A program made the position numbers and the translations under genes. Below are positions 48,865-55,980 of a stretch of DNA of 63,890 bases, in pieces; position 1 is the first letter of the stretch, and the number at the start of each line of letters is the position of its first letter. This DNA comes from a virus. The DNA lies in IMG/VR virus record IMGVR_UViG_3300033182_000816, positions 1-63,890 of that record; one strand, given 5' to 3'. A model generated the notes under the pieces. That model was not told where the DNA came from and did not search any database. It saw nothing but the letters and a program-made list of their open reading frames with translations.

Positions 48865-49647
48865 ATGCAAATTGGTATTATTGGTTATGGCTATGTTGGG
48901 TCAGCAGTTTCATGGGCGCATAACAACGACGAGTTACTTATAAATGACCCATCTTTAAAAGAAAGCACACCTTTAGAAAAGTTTGTCTCTTGTGATGCTG
49001 TATTCATTTGTGTTCCGTCTCCAAGTACAGATGACGGGCACTGTGATACTTCTATTTTAGAAGACGTTCTTAGCAAACTGGAGGTTCATGAAAGTGTTCC
49101 GCTAATTTCAAAAGTTACGGCTCCGCCCAACATTTATGAAAAGTTACAAGAACAATATCCTAACTTAGTACACGCACCTGAGTTTCTTACAGCAAAAAAC
49201 AGCGTAAAGGATTATATGTCTCCACACTTAATTGTAGTAGGTGGACATGAAACATTTGCTGATGCTGCTTCTAACATTATTGCATCGGCGGTTGATACAT
49301 CGAGAGCAGAAATATTAATTACGGATATAAAATCTGCTGCTCTTTTCAAATATATGATGAACAGTTATCTTGCCACTAAGGTAACATTTATGAATGATTT
49401 TTTTAATTTGGCACAGGCAGAAAATATAGATTGGAAAGAAATCTGCGACATTGCGCAATTTGATAAAAGGATCGGTTCCTCTCATATGGGTGTACCAGGA
49501 AATAACGGAGAATTTGGTTGGGCAGGTGCTTGCTTTCCTAAAGATATCGATGCTATAATAAACTATGCTAAAGACAAAAATATATCATTTGACTTTTTAA
49601 AAAGTGTCAAAGAAGTCAACAAGAAACACAGGAGTAAAAATAAATGA
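48865..49647 (+). CDS. UDP-glucose/GDP-mannose dehydrogenase-like protein, C-terminally short
   Basis: 260 residues. IGIIGYGYVGSAVSWA is the NAD-binding loop. FICVPSPSTDDG, HAPEFLTAKNSVKDYM and FKYMMNSYLATKVTFMNDF are family blocks, and GWAGACFPKDIDA holds the catalytic Cys223. The family oxidises a nucleotide sugar to the uronic acid. Normal members are 400-450 aa; the C-terminal UDP-binding domain is missing, so substrate binding must differ or need a partner. Together with the KdsA and PMM-like enzymes it points to glycan synthesis. It has its own consensus promoter. Confidence 0.8.
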   Translation: MQIGIIGYGYVGSAVSWAHNNDELLINDPSLKESTPLEKFVSCDAVFICVPSPSTDDGHCDTSILEDVLSKLEVHESVPLISKVTAPPNIYEKLQEQYPNLVHAPEFLTAKNSVKDYMSPHLIVVGGHETFADAASNIIASAVDTSRAEILITDIKSAALFKYMMNSYLATKVTFMNDFFNLAQAENIDWKEICDIAQFDKRIGSSHMGVPGNNGEFGWAGACFPKDIDAIINYAKDKNISFDFLKSVKEVNKKHRSKNK

Positions 49648-50018
49648 CGAATCCGTTCGCTGATCAACAAGATTTTATGAATGCTTGCGAGCAAAGTACA
49701 ATTAAACTTAACAATGAACAATACAGCCTATACCTTGATCTAATTCGAGAAGAGGTTGAAGAACTTGAACTGGCTCTTATTGGCGACAACCGAGTAGAAC
49801 AGCTCGATGCACTTATTGACATTCTCGTTGTTACAATTGGCGCTATTCATTCAGCAGGGTTTGACGGCGAAGGTGCGTGGAACGAAGTAATGAAAACAAA
49901 CTTTGCTAAAATTGATCCTGAAACAGGAAAAGTACGCAAACGTGAAGATGGAAAAGTGCTTAAACCGGAAGGGTGGAAGGCACCGGAACTTGAGAAATTT
50001 TTATTAAAATCAAAATAA
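49644..50018 (+). CDS. MazG/PRA-PH-like nucleotide pyrophosphohydrolase
   Basis: 124 residues, ATGA overlap with the preceding gene. LIREEVEELELAL and EQLDALIDILVVTIGAIHSAG carry the EExxE...D metal-binding pattern of the all-alpha NTP pyrophosphatase superfamily. The C-terminal part (KIDPETGKVRKREDGKVLKPEGW) is the usual phage version's tail. Members hydrolyse NTPs or dNTPs to monophosphates, or lower (p)ppGpp; either could remodel host nucleotide pools. Confidence 0.8.
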   Translation: MTNPFADQQDFMNACEQSTIKLNNEQYSLYLDLIREEVEELELALIGDNRVEQLDALIDILVVTIGAIHSAGFDGEGAWNEVMKTNFAKIDPETGKVRKREDGKVLKPEGWKAPELEKFLLKSK

Positions 50019-50028
50019 AGGAGAGATA

Positions 50029-50217
50029 GTGAGCATCGTAAATTCAAAGCAGGCAGTTGCGTGTATGCATGACATTGCACGTTACGTAGAACATCATATA
50101 GGCAGTGGCTCGTTATCATCAGATATTCGCCAAGTGGCGGATAGGCTACACGAAGTATCTACAAAAGAACTTCGTAAACCAGTTCCAACAGCAGCAAGTT
50201 TAAAGGCAAAACAATGA
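50029..50217 (+). CDS. Small hypothetical protein, 62 aa
   Basis: GTG start with AAAGGAGAGATA upstream, ATGA overlap with the clamp-loader gene. Mostly helical (AVACMHDIARYVEHHIG, IRQVADRLHEVSTKEL). I cannot assign a family. Its coupling to gp44 suggests a role in replication, which is inference. Confidence 0.65.
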   Translation: MSIVNSKQAVACMHDIARYVEHHIGSGSLSSDIRQVADRLHEVSTKELRKPVPTAASLKAKQ

Positions 50218-51131
50218 AAGAGTTATGGGTAGAAAAACACCGTCCTAAGACACTCGACGGTTACGTGTTTAGAGATTTAGCACAAAAGAAACAAATTGAA
50301 GGTTGGGTCAAAGACAAAAGTATCCCACATCTGTTATTGAGTGGTAGTGCAGGTCTTGGTAAAACAACTCTTGCTAAAATCCTTGTTAACGAACTTGAAA
50401 TCCAAGAACACGATGTATTAGAAATCAATGCATCGCGTACAAACTCAGTAGACGATGTTCGTGACAAGATTACTAACTTTGTACAAATGATTAGTTGGGG
50501 ATCACCATTTAAGGTTGTGCTACTCGACGAGGCTGATTATTTGTCGCCAAACGCACAGGCTGCATTACGTGGGGTTATGGAAGAATACCATGCGACTTCA
50601 CGTTTTATTCTAACGTGTAACTATCCTAATAGAATTATTCCAGCGATCCATTCACGTTGTCAAGGTTTCCACGTAGAGAAACCAGATATGGGTGAATTTG
50701 TAACTCGTGTAGCAAGTGTATTAGCGCAAGAAGAAGTAAGTTTCAAAGACGAAGATTTGTTAACTTACATTGAAGTAACCTATCCAGATCTACGTAAGTG
50801 TCTTAATATGGTTCAACAAAATGTACACGACAACCAATTAGATCCTCCTCACAAAGGAGACGCAGGTGAGGCTGATTGGAAGTTTGAAATGGTTGAACTG
50901 TTTAAGGCAGGTAAGATTCAAGAAGCACGTAAGATGCTTTGTGGAAAGATTCGTGCAGAAGAAATGGAAGATGTGTATCGTTGGCTGTATGATCATTTAG
51001 AAATTTTTGGAAGTGAGGATCAACAAGATAAAGCGGTGCTAATTATTAAGCAAGGATTAGTAGATCATACGCTTGTTGTAGATCCAGAGATTAACTTAGC
51101 CGCAGTATTAATTAAATTAGGAAGGTTATAA
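50214..51131 (+). CDS. 44: Sliding-clamp loader ATPase subunit, T4 gp44-like
   Basis: AAA+ ATPase of 305 residues that opens and loads the phage sliding clamp onto primed DNA. Walker A GSAGLGKT is at residues 44-51, Walker B VVLLDEADYLS near 101-111, sensor 1 in ILTCNYPNRI, and the arginine-finger SRC motif in IHSRCQGF. The N-terminal WVEKHRPKTLD is the family's WxEKYRP. The clamp and gp62 genes are not in this window. Confidence 0.92.
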   Translation: MKELWVEKHRPKTLDGYVFRDLAQKKQIEGWVKDKSIPHLLLSGSAGLGKTTLAKILVNELEIQEHDVLEINASRTNSVDDVRDKITNFVQMISWGSPFKVVLLDEADYLSPNAQAALRGVMEEYHATSRFILTCNYPNRIIPAIHSRCQGFHVEKPDMGEFVTRVASVLAQEEVSFKDEDLLTYIEVTYPDLRKCLNMVQQNVHDNQLDPPHKGDAGEADWKFEMVELFKAGKIQEARKMLCGKIRAEEMEDVYRWLYDHLEIFGSEDQQDKAVLIIKQGLVDHTLVVDPEINLAAVLIKLGRL

Positions 51132-51460
51132 TGGCATACGTAGTAGATGATAAATGTATTAACTGCAAACACTCAACCTGTGTATCGGTTTGTCCTGTAG
51201 ATTGTTTCTTTGAAGGAGTTAACATGATTGTTATTCACCCCGAAGAGTGTATTGACTGCGGAGTATGTGTTCCGGAATGTCCAGAAGATGCTATCTATAA
51301 AACAGACGACAAAGACGATAAATGGTATAAACACAACCTATACTTTGCAGAAATTTGGCCTAACATCACTGAAGAAAAAGATCCATTGCCAGATTACGAA
51401 AAATGGTCAATGTACAACGGTGATAAAACAGAATTCTTTAAAAAGGATGCTGCTGAGTGA
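51131..51460 (+). CDS. fdxA: FdxA-type 7Fe ferredoxin
   Basis: 109 residues. Cys9, Cys17 and Cys50 are placed to bind a [3Fe-4S] cluster, and Cys21, Cys40, Cys43 and Cys46 a [4Fe-4S] cluster; Cys12 and Cys25 also match the free Cys positions of Azotobacter ferredoxin I. The conserved tail LYFAEIWPNITEEKDPLPDYEKW is FdxA-specific. It is a cytoplasmic one-electron carrier. It looks host-derived and close to canonical. One-base overlap with gp44 and 4 bases with the deaminase gene show that it is part of the replication operon. The partner enzyme is unknown. Confidence 0.93.
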   Translation: MAYVVDDKCINCKHSTCVSVCPVDCFFEGVNMIVIHPEECIDCGVCVPECPEDAIYKTDDKDDKWYKHNLYFAEIWPNITEEKDPLPDYEKWSMYNGDKTEFFKKDAAE

Positions 51461-51873
51461 AGCAGAAGTTTATAGATGCTTATATGGACGTTGCTGAACG
51501 TTTCGCACAACTAAGTTCAGCAAAGCGTTTGAAGGTTGGGGCGATTGTTGTAAAGGATGATCGCATCATCTCCATTGGCTACAATGGTATGCCAAGTGGT
51601 TGGGATAATTGTTGCGAAGATGAAAACAATAAATCAAAGCCAGAGGTACTTCACGCAGAAGCGAATGCATTGATGAAACTTGCAGGTAGTCACGAAAGCG
51701 GAAAAGACGCTACCTTGTTCTGCACACACTTGCCTTGTATAGACTGTGCAAAACTTATATATCAAAGTGGTATTACCACTGTGTACTACAAAAACGACTA
51801 TCGCAGTACACAGGGTGTAGAATTTTTACAAAAATCAAATATTGAAGTTAAAAAGTTAGGTAACAAGGAATGA
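51457..51873 (+). CDS. cd: Deoxycytidylate (dCMP) deaminase
   Basis: 138 residues. The zinc site is complete: HAEANALMK supplies the His and catalytic Glu, and THLPCIDCAKLI the two Cys. VGAIVVKDDRIISIGYNGMPSGWDN is the family's substrate strand-loop. It converts dCMP to dUMP, the substrate of the ThyX encoded at 17601. ATGA overlaps join it to both neighbours. Confidence 0.93.
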   Translation: MKQKFIDAYMDVAERFAQLSSAKRLKVGAIVVKDDRIISIGYNGMPSGWDNCCEDENNKSKPEVLHAEANALMKLAGSHESGKDATLFCTHLPCIDCAKLIYQSGITTVYYKNDYRSTQGVEFLQKSNIEVKKLGNKE

Positions 51874-52109
51874 ATAATAGATATATGTTTGTAACATACG
51901 TCCCGGATAAAGAAGGAACGTTTAGTGAACTGACAGAGTTTCGTCCCCAAGCAAAAGGGCATCACAAAAAGAATGCTCAGATTGTATTAGACTTTAAGAA
52001 AAAAAGAGTAATAAAGAACACTATCAATCCAGATGCTGGATTTCAAGACCTTGTAAATTATTATCATAAGGTATTAGGGGATCACTTGACCCCCTATCTA
52101 CCAAAATAA
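51870..52109 (+). CDS. Small conserved hypothetical protein, 79 aa
   Basis: Overlaps the deaminase gene by 4 bases. Beta-rich start (NRYMFVTYVPDKEGTFSELTEFRPQ) and a basic middle (KKNAQIVLDFKKKRVIK). Ends two bases before the convergent phoH stop. No family recognised. Confidence 0.65.
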   Translation: MNNRYMFVTYVPDKEGTFSELTEFRPQAKGHHKKNAQIVLDFKKKRVIKNTINPDAGFQDLVNYYHKVLGDHLTPYLPK

Positions 52110-52110
52110 G

Positions 52111-52821
52111 TTAATCTTCTCCGTAAATTGACAATATCTCCTTAACTGCTTCATGACGTTCAACATCTTTTGCTGTGAACTCGCACATATCTACATAACG
52201 ATGATTTTGGAAGTTGTTATACAATTGAAGGAATTCTAATAGTCCGTTGTTTGTCGGTCGGTCAGCCTGCTGTAGATCACCGGTGACGACCATCTTAGAT
52301 CCTTCTCCTATCCTGGTTAGTAGCATTTTCATTTGACTTGGAGTCGCATTTTGCATTTCGTCGGCAACAATAACTGCCTTTTTAAACGTTCTGCCTCGCA
52401 TATATGCTAAAGGACTTGTTTCGATGTAGCCCTCCCTTACTAACCTTTCTACTTCTTTAGCATGAAAATTTTCTGCGAATACATCAAATATCGGCCGAGT
52501 CCAAGGCTCCATTTTTTCCTGTAATGTTCCAGGTAAGAACCCATGTTGTTCGTCGACTGATACAGCAGGGCGTGTGACTACAATCCTATCTACAAATCCT
52601 GATTTAAACTCATTGATTGCCCATTGAACTGCCAGCATGGTTTTACCCGTACCAGCAGGGCCTATCGCAAAGACGATGTGTTTTTGCTCTTCATTAAGTT
52701 TTAAAAGGTAATCTTCTTGGCTCCTGTTTCGAGGAATTAGTTGAATTCTTTTTGATCTGTGATGATTAATTTCGTACACGTTATCCGCTTGTGCTTGCTT
52801 TTTTCGCTTCATATAGGACAT
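52111..52821 (-). CDS. phoH: PhoH-like ATPase
   Basis: 236-residue P-loop ATPase on the minus strand. Walker A lies in AIGPAGTGKTMLAVQ, Walker B in AVIVADEMQNATP, and the family block VVTRPAVSVDEQHGFLPGTLQEKM and sensor VVTGDLQQAD are present. PhoH is nearly universal in marine myoviruses; in bacteria it is linked to RNA metabolism and phosphate stress, but its phage role is not settled. AAAGGAG precedes the start. It is transcribed opposite to the flanking early and late genes. Confidence 0.92.
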   Translation of the reverse strand: MSYMKRKKQAQADNVYEINHHRSKRIQLIPRNRSQEDYLLKLNEEQKHIVFAIGPAGTGKTMLAVQWAINEFKSGFVDRIVVTRPAVSVDEQHGFLPGTLQEKMEPWTRPIFDVFAENFHAKEVERLVREGYIETSPLAYMRGRTFKKAVIVADEMQNATPSQMKMLLTRIGEGSKMVVTGDLQQADRPTNNGLLEFLQLYNNFQNHRYVDMCEFTAKDVERHEAVKEILSIYGED

Positions 52822-52854
52822 TGCTCCTTTGTTGATTATAAAGGTGTTCTATAT

Positions 52855-52871
52855 CCGAGCATCGTGCTCGG
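52855..52871. repeat. GC-rich palindrome in the phoH leader
   Basis: CCGAGCA-TCG-TGCTCGG, a perfect 7-bp stem with a 3-base loop, 34 bases upstream of the phoH ATG. It would form a hairpin in the leader RNA or serve as an operator in the divergent promoter region. Confidence 0.5.
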
Positions 52872-52887
52872 ACTCCGAACACAAAAG

Positions 52888-52893
52888 TATTTA
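52888..52893 (-). promoter_or_regulatory. T4-late-type promoter element upstream of phoH (minus strand)
   Basis: TTAAATA read on the minus strand about 66 bases before the phoH ATG. It would put the GC-rich palindrome in the leader RNA. The match is weaker than others because only the core is conserved. Confidence 0.35.
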
Positions 52894-52936
52894 ACCCAGG
52901 ACAGCGAAAAATATAGTGTTATATAATAATTTTACA

Positions 52937-52942
52937 TAAATA
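52937..52942 (+). promoter_or_regulatory. T4-late-type promoter element
   Basis: CATAAATA 16 bases before the ATG at 52959, followed by TTGGAG in the leader. It starts the second virion and lysis block. Confidence 0.55.
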
Positions 52943-52958
52943 CTATTGGAGATTATTA

Positions 52959-53501
52959 ATGGCAGCAACTATCAAAGATATTATCAAAAACATCGAACAA
53001 GTGTACGGTTCAAATAACAGTCTTTCAATGTTACAAGATTTTGAACGTGTGATCGACGAATTAGACGTATATGTCTACGATAACTGGATTGACGGCGAAT
53101 TAGTATCGGGACCAAAAGAATCTCGCTATTTCATTGAATGCACATTTATGTGGCCAAAAGACAAGATGCCTGAGCCAAAGGGCGGTCAGCGGTTGCTTGA
53201 ATATAATTGCAAAGTACAATACGCTGAACAGACACTTGCTAAAGTTAGGAAGATTAAAACTCCGGATGATATTCGTCCAGGTACTAAGAAAGGCAAGATC
53301 GATGTTGAAGATGTCTGGATGGTTAAGATTCAAATGCCAAAACGTTTAATTCAAAATATTCAGCGAGGATACAATGAATTAGATAAAAATAAAGTTGAAG
53401 ATATTCTTACATCAGTTGCTGTTAATCCGCAGCAACTTGATCAAGCATCAGAACTACAAGCAGCAGCAGAAGGAGGCGCAGATGAGCAACCAGCCGCTTA
53501 A
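52959..53501 (+). CDS. Conserved virion-block protein, 180 aa
   Basis: It starts after TTGGAGATTATTA. N-terminal helices (IKDIIKNIEQVYGSNNSLSMLQDFERVIDELDVYVYDNW), then FIECTFMWPKDKMPEPKGGQRLLEYNCKVQY and a basic strand region, ending in a Gln/Ala-rich tail. The block MPxPxGGxRLLEYxC is one I recall from T4-like marine phages beside structural genes. Exact role unknown. It overlaps the next gene by 20 bases. Confidence 0.65.
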   Translation: MAATIKDIIKNIEQVYGSNNSLSMLQDFERVIDELDVYVYDNWIDGELVSGPKESRYFIECTFMWPKDKMPEPKGGQRLLEYNCKVQYAEQTLAKVRKIKTPDDIRPGTKKGKIDVEDVWMVKIQMPKRLIQNIQRGYNELDKNKVEDILTSVAVNPQQLDQASELQAAAEGGADEQPAA

Positions 53502-54222
53502 TGAAGGTCTAAGAGCAGACGATCTTAAAGATAACATTTACCCTATGTTCGAAGTTGATACATTTCGTTCTAAGATGGGTGAAGATCAAGATGTATGCGT
53601 ATTAACATTCCAAGCAAAAGATAGATATCCTGCAAGAGATATGATGGAATTTGTAGAGAAAGGTTATCCTTTTGTCTTAGATGCAGACGTTAGTGCTGGT
53701 GAAAATGACAAAGGCGAGTATGCTATTTTTGTTGAGATCGAACGAAATGAAAATATTGCAGAAAACATTGAAGAATTAACATACGGGTTGTCTAAACTCA
53801 CAGGCATACACGATTGGGAATTCAAGTACTATAAAGGAAACAGAACCTACGAAGCGTCTGGAGACAACCTTCGGGAGGTTATTCCGTCAAACAAATTAGC
53901 CTATAACGAGGCAGTTAATAAAGTAAAAACAGAAAATGTTAAGTCGTTCTTTACTAAAACGTTAATGGATGATCTAACGTTAGACGGAAATATAATTACT
54001 ATTCGTAAACCATTTGGAGTGACAGTACAGCTCGAAATGGTTAGTGAAGATGATCCGCAGTCTATATTAGAAAATACTGAAGATACAACAACTGTAGATC
54101 ATAATTCTGTCAGTGAAGTGTTTTGGTTAACAAAGGTGTTAGGCGACTACAGCATTGACAAACTCGGCGAGAACTTCATGTTTGTAAATGGAGATCGCGC
54201 CATGCTATTAAAGAGGGTATAA
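53482..54222 (+). CDS. Conserved virion-block protein, 246 aa
   Basis: The ATG at 53482 has AAGGAGG upstream; an earlier in-frame start lacks one. DNIYPMFEVDTFRSKMGEDQDVCVLTF opens a beta-rich protein with KGYPFVLDADVSAGENDKGEYAIFVEIERN, HDWEFKYYKG, and a C-terminal half ending SIDKLGENFMFVNGDRAMLLKRV. I recall this as a conserved structural-region protein in T4-like marine phages. Its place in the particle is not known. Confidence 0.65.
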   Translation: MSNQPLNEGLRADDLKDNIYPMFEVDTFRSKMGEDQDVCVLTFQAKDRYPARDMMEFVEKGYPFVLDADVSAGENDKGEYAIFVEIERNENIAENIEELTYGLSKLTGIHDWEFKYYKGNRTYEASGDNLREVIPSNKLAYNEAVNKVKTENVKSFFTKTLMDDLTLDGNIITIRKPFGVTVQLEMVSEDDPQSILENTEDTTTVDHNSVSEVFWLTKVLGDYSIDKLGENFMFVNGDRAMLLKRV

Positions 54223-54226
54223 CAAA

Positions 54227-54739
54227 ATGGCACAAGAAAACTTCGATCGCTGTTTAGCGATCATCCTTCATCACGAAGGCGGTTATGTAAATCATCCTAA
54301 AGACCCAGGCGGCGAAACTAACCTGGGTGTAACTAAACGTGTATACGAAGAATGGGGTGGTACTAAAGATATGCGTGATTTAACAGAAGAAGATGTGGCG
54401 CCAATCTACAAGAAAAATTATTGGGATCGAGTAAAGGGCGACGATCTTCCAAGTGGCTTAGACTTAGCAGTTTTTGACTGGGCAGTTAACAGTGGTACAG
54501 GTCGTGCTGCTAAGAAACTACAGTCTATGATTGGTACTGTTGCTGACGGCGGTATTGGTCCTAACACATTACGCATCTTAGGCGAATACATCGACGAACA
54601 CGGTGTTGAACAAACTATTCGCAACTATCAAGAAGTACGTCAAGCGTTTTACGAATCGCTAAGTACTTTTGAAACATTTGGTAGAGGTTGGACCCGACGC
54701 AATGAAGAGACAGCAGAAACCGCAATTGAGATGAGTTAA
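54227..54739 (+). CDS. Endolysin, GH108-type N-acetylmuramidase
   Basis: 170 residues. HHEGGYVNHPKDPGGETNLGVT, with catalytic Glu17 in the EGGY motif, is the GH108 signature. LDLAVFDWAVNSGTGRAAKKLQ and GGIGPNTL follow as in the family's second half, which includes a small peptidoglycan-binding fold. It cleaves the glycan backbone of host peptidoglycan. It has no signal peptide, so it needs the holin encoded four genes later in the same cassette. Confidence 0.92.
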   Translation: MAQENFDRCLAIILHHEGGYVNHPKDPGGETNLGVTKRVYEEWGGTKDMRDLTEEDVAPIYKKNYWDRVKGDDLPSGLDLAVFDWAVNSGTGRAAKKLQSMIGTVADGGIGPNTLRILGEYIDEHGVEQTIRNYQEVRQAFYESLSTFETFGRGWTRRNEETAETAIEMS

Positions 54740-55218
54740 TGTTTAGTTCAGTTAGAATTGTAATGATTGTTGTTATGTTAGGTGGCCTTACAGGCGGGGC
54801 TGCCTACATATATAAACTCAAAGCAGACAATGAAGTGCTTAAGGCAAACAATGCTAAACTTGAAAATGGCATTGCTGAACAGAAAGCAGTCATTGAACAG
54901 CAAATGAAAGACTTCAAAGCAATCACTGCGGCTAACGATGAACTAAGAGCATTAAACAGCACACTCAAAAAAGAGTTTGAATTTTTAGATAAACGTTTCA
55001 ACAAGGACGGTAGAGACATTGGCAACTTAGCAGTCAAGAGACCAGATTCCATCCAACGTATTATTACAGGTGGTAGTAAAAATGCTATGCGTTGTGTAGA
55101 GATTGCTATGGGCAGTCCTTTAACAGAAAAGGAAAAAACTGCTACAAAGAAAAGTGAAATCAACACAGAATGCCCAAGTTTAGCAAATCCATCATATAAG
55201 GCGTATAACAATGAATAA
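54739..55218 (+). CDS. Inner-membrane spanin-like protein (i-spanin)
   Basis: 159 residues, start overlapping the endolysin stop by one base (TAATG). One membrane helix (about residues 5-27, IVMIVVMLGGLTGGAAYIY) is followed by a long coiled coil (LKADNEVLKANNAKLENGIAEQKAVIEQQMKDF...LNSTLKKEFEFLDKRF). This is the build of Rz-type i-spanins. It overlaps the lipoprotein gene by 8 bases, as spanin pairs often do. Would join inner and outer membranes at lysis. Confidence 0.75.
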   Translation: MFSSVRIVMIVVMLGGLTGGAAYIYKLKADNEVLKANNAKLENGIAEQKAVIEQQMKDFKAITAANDELRALNSTLKKEFEFLDKRFNKDGRDIGNLAVKRPDSIQRIITGGSKNAMRCVEIAMGSPLTEKEKTATKKSEINTECPSLANPSYKAYNNE

Positions 55219-55570
55219 GGTTATTATTGTAGCACTATCATTATTATTCCTTTCAGGTTGTTCTACTATCTCCGAACTTGAAATCTTCAAAACTGAAGTA
55301 AAACGCACTCCGCTTAACTTAGCACTTCCAGATACACCTAAAATGGAAGACCTACAATGGCTTGTTATCACAAGTAAAAACGCAGATGAAGTATTTGCTA
55401 AGATGGAAAAAGAAGGCAAAGACCCTGCTGTGTTTGGTTTAAGCGACGAAGACTTCCAATACCTTGCTAAAAACTTTGCTCATATTAGAGCATATATTAT
55501 TCAACAGCAAGAAATCATCAAGCAATACAAAGACTATTACGAGCCTGTGGAGGAGCCCAAAACTGAATAA
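55211..55570 (+). CDS. Outer-membrane spanin-like lipoprotein (o-spanin)
   Basis: 119 residues, with a lipobox FLSGC at residues 13-17 after a hydrophobic signal, so the mature protein is lipidated at Cys17 in the outer membrane. The middle is compact with LNLALPDTPKMEDLQWLVITSKNADEVFAK. It ends in a Pro/Glu-rich tail. Larger than lambda Rz1, but its position directly after the i-spanin candidate supports the pairing. Confidence 0.7.
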   Translation: MNKVIIVALSLLFLSGCSTISELEIFKTEVKRTPLNLALPDTPKMEDLQWLVITSKNADEVFAKMEKEGKDPAVFGLSDEDFQYLAKNFAHIRAYIIQQQEIIKQYKDYYEPVEEPKTE

Positions 55571-55573
55571 ATA
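55568..55573 (+). promoter_or_regulatory. T4-late-type promoter element
   Basis: GAATAAATA overlapping the preceding stop codon, about 30 bases before the ATG at 55604. The leader contains TTAAGGAG. Confidence 0.5.
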
Positions 55574-55603
55574 ATAGTAGTTGTTATTTAAGGAGCGAAA
55601 TAA

Positions 55604-55936
55604 ATGGCAGACGAAGAGATCAAAAAAGCAGGGTTTCATCCTGCAGACACAAATGGCGACGGAGTAGTATCCGACGAAGAAAAAGAAATGTACTTAGAGT
55701 TCAAACGTAAAGAACTCGAAGATGCAGATGCACGTCGCGACGCGATGCGTATGATGACTTGGTTTGCATTATTAGGTATGTTACTATACCCGTTAGCAAT
55801 TCTTATAACCTCATTAATGGGGCAAGAAAAAGCCGCTAACATTATTGGCGACATTGCACCTACTTATTTTGTTGCAATTTCTGCATTGGTAGCAGCATAC
55901 TTTGGTGCTAACGCATACACAGACAAGAAGAAGTAA
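55604..55936 (+). CDS. EF-hand-containing holin candidate
   Basis: 110 residues. The N-terminus contains a canonical EF-hand loop: Asp15, Asn17, Asp19, Val21, Ser23 and Glu26 in DTNGDGVVSDEE. A charged helix follows (LEFKRKELEDADARRDAMRM), then two membrane segments (MTWFALLGMLLYPLAILITSL and DIAPTYFVAISALVAAYFGAN) and a basic tail. Two membrane passes and the lysis-cassette position fit a holin. Calcium binding by the cytoplasmic loop could gate it, which is inference. AAGGAG precedes the start. Confidence 0.7.
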   Translation: MADEEIKKAGFHPADTNGDGVVSDEEKEMYLEFKRKELEDADARRDAMRMMTWFALLGMLLYPLAILITSLMGQEKAANIIGDIAPTYFVAISALVAAYFGANAYTDKKK

Positions 55937-55969
55937 TCACTTATAACATTATCTAATAGTTCATACAGA

Positions 55970-55975
55970 TAAGTA
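55970..55975 (+). promoter_or_regulatory. Late-type promoter variant TAAGTA, 5 nt from the start codon
   Basis: GATAAGTA followed by exactly five bases and the ATG at 55981. No ribosome site is present. Confidence 0.4.
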
Positions 55976-55980
55976 TTTGT

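Noticed and set aside
54804-55211. A 135-codon minus-strand frame opposite the i-spanin gene
   Set aside because: It is the antisense of the coiled-coil gene, which has coupling, a membrane helix and lysis-cassette context; the antisense frame only reflects codon bias.
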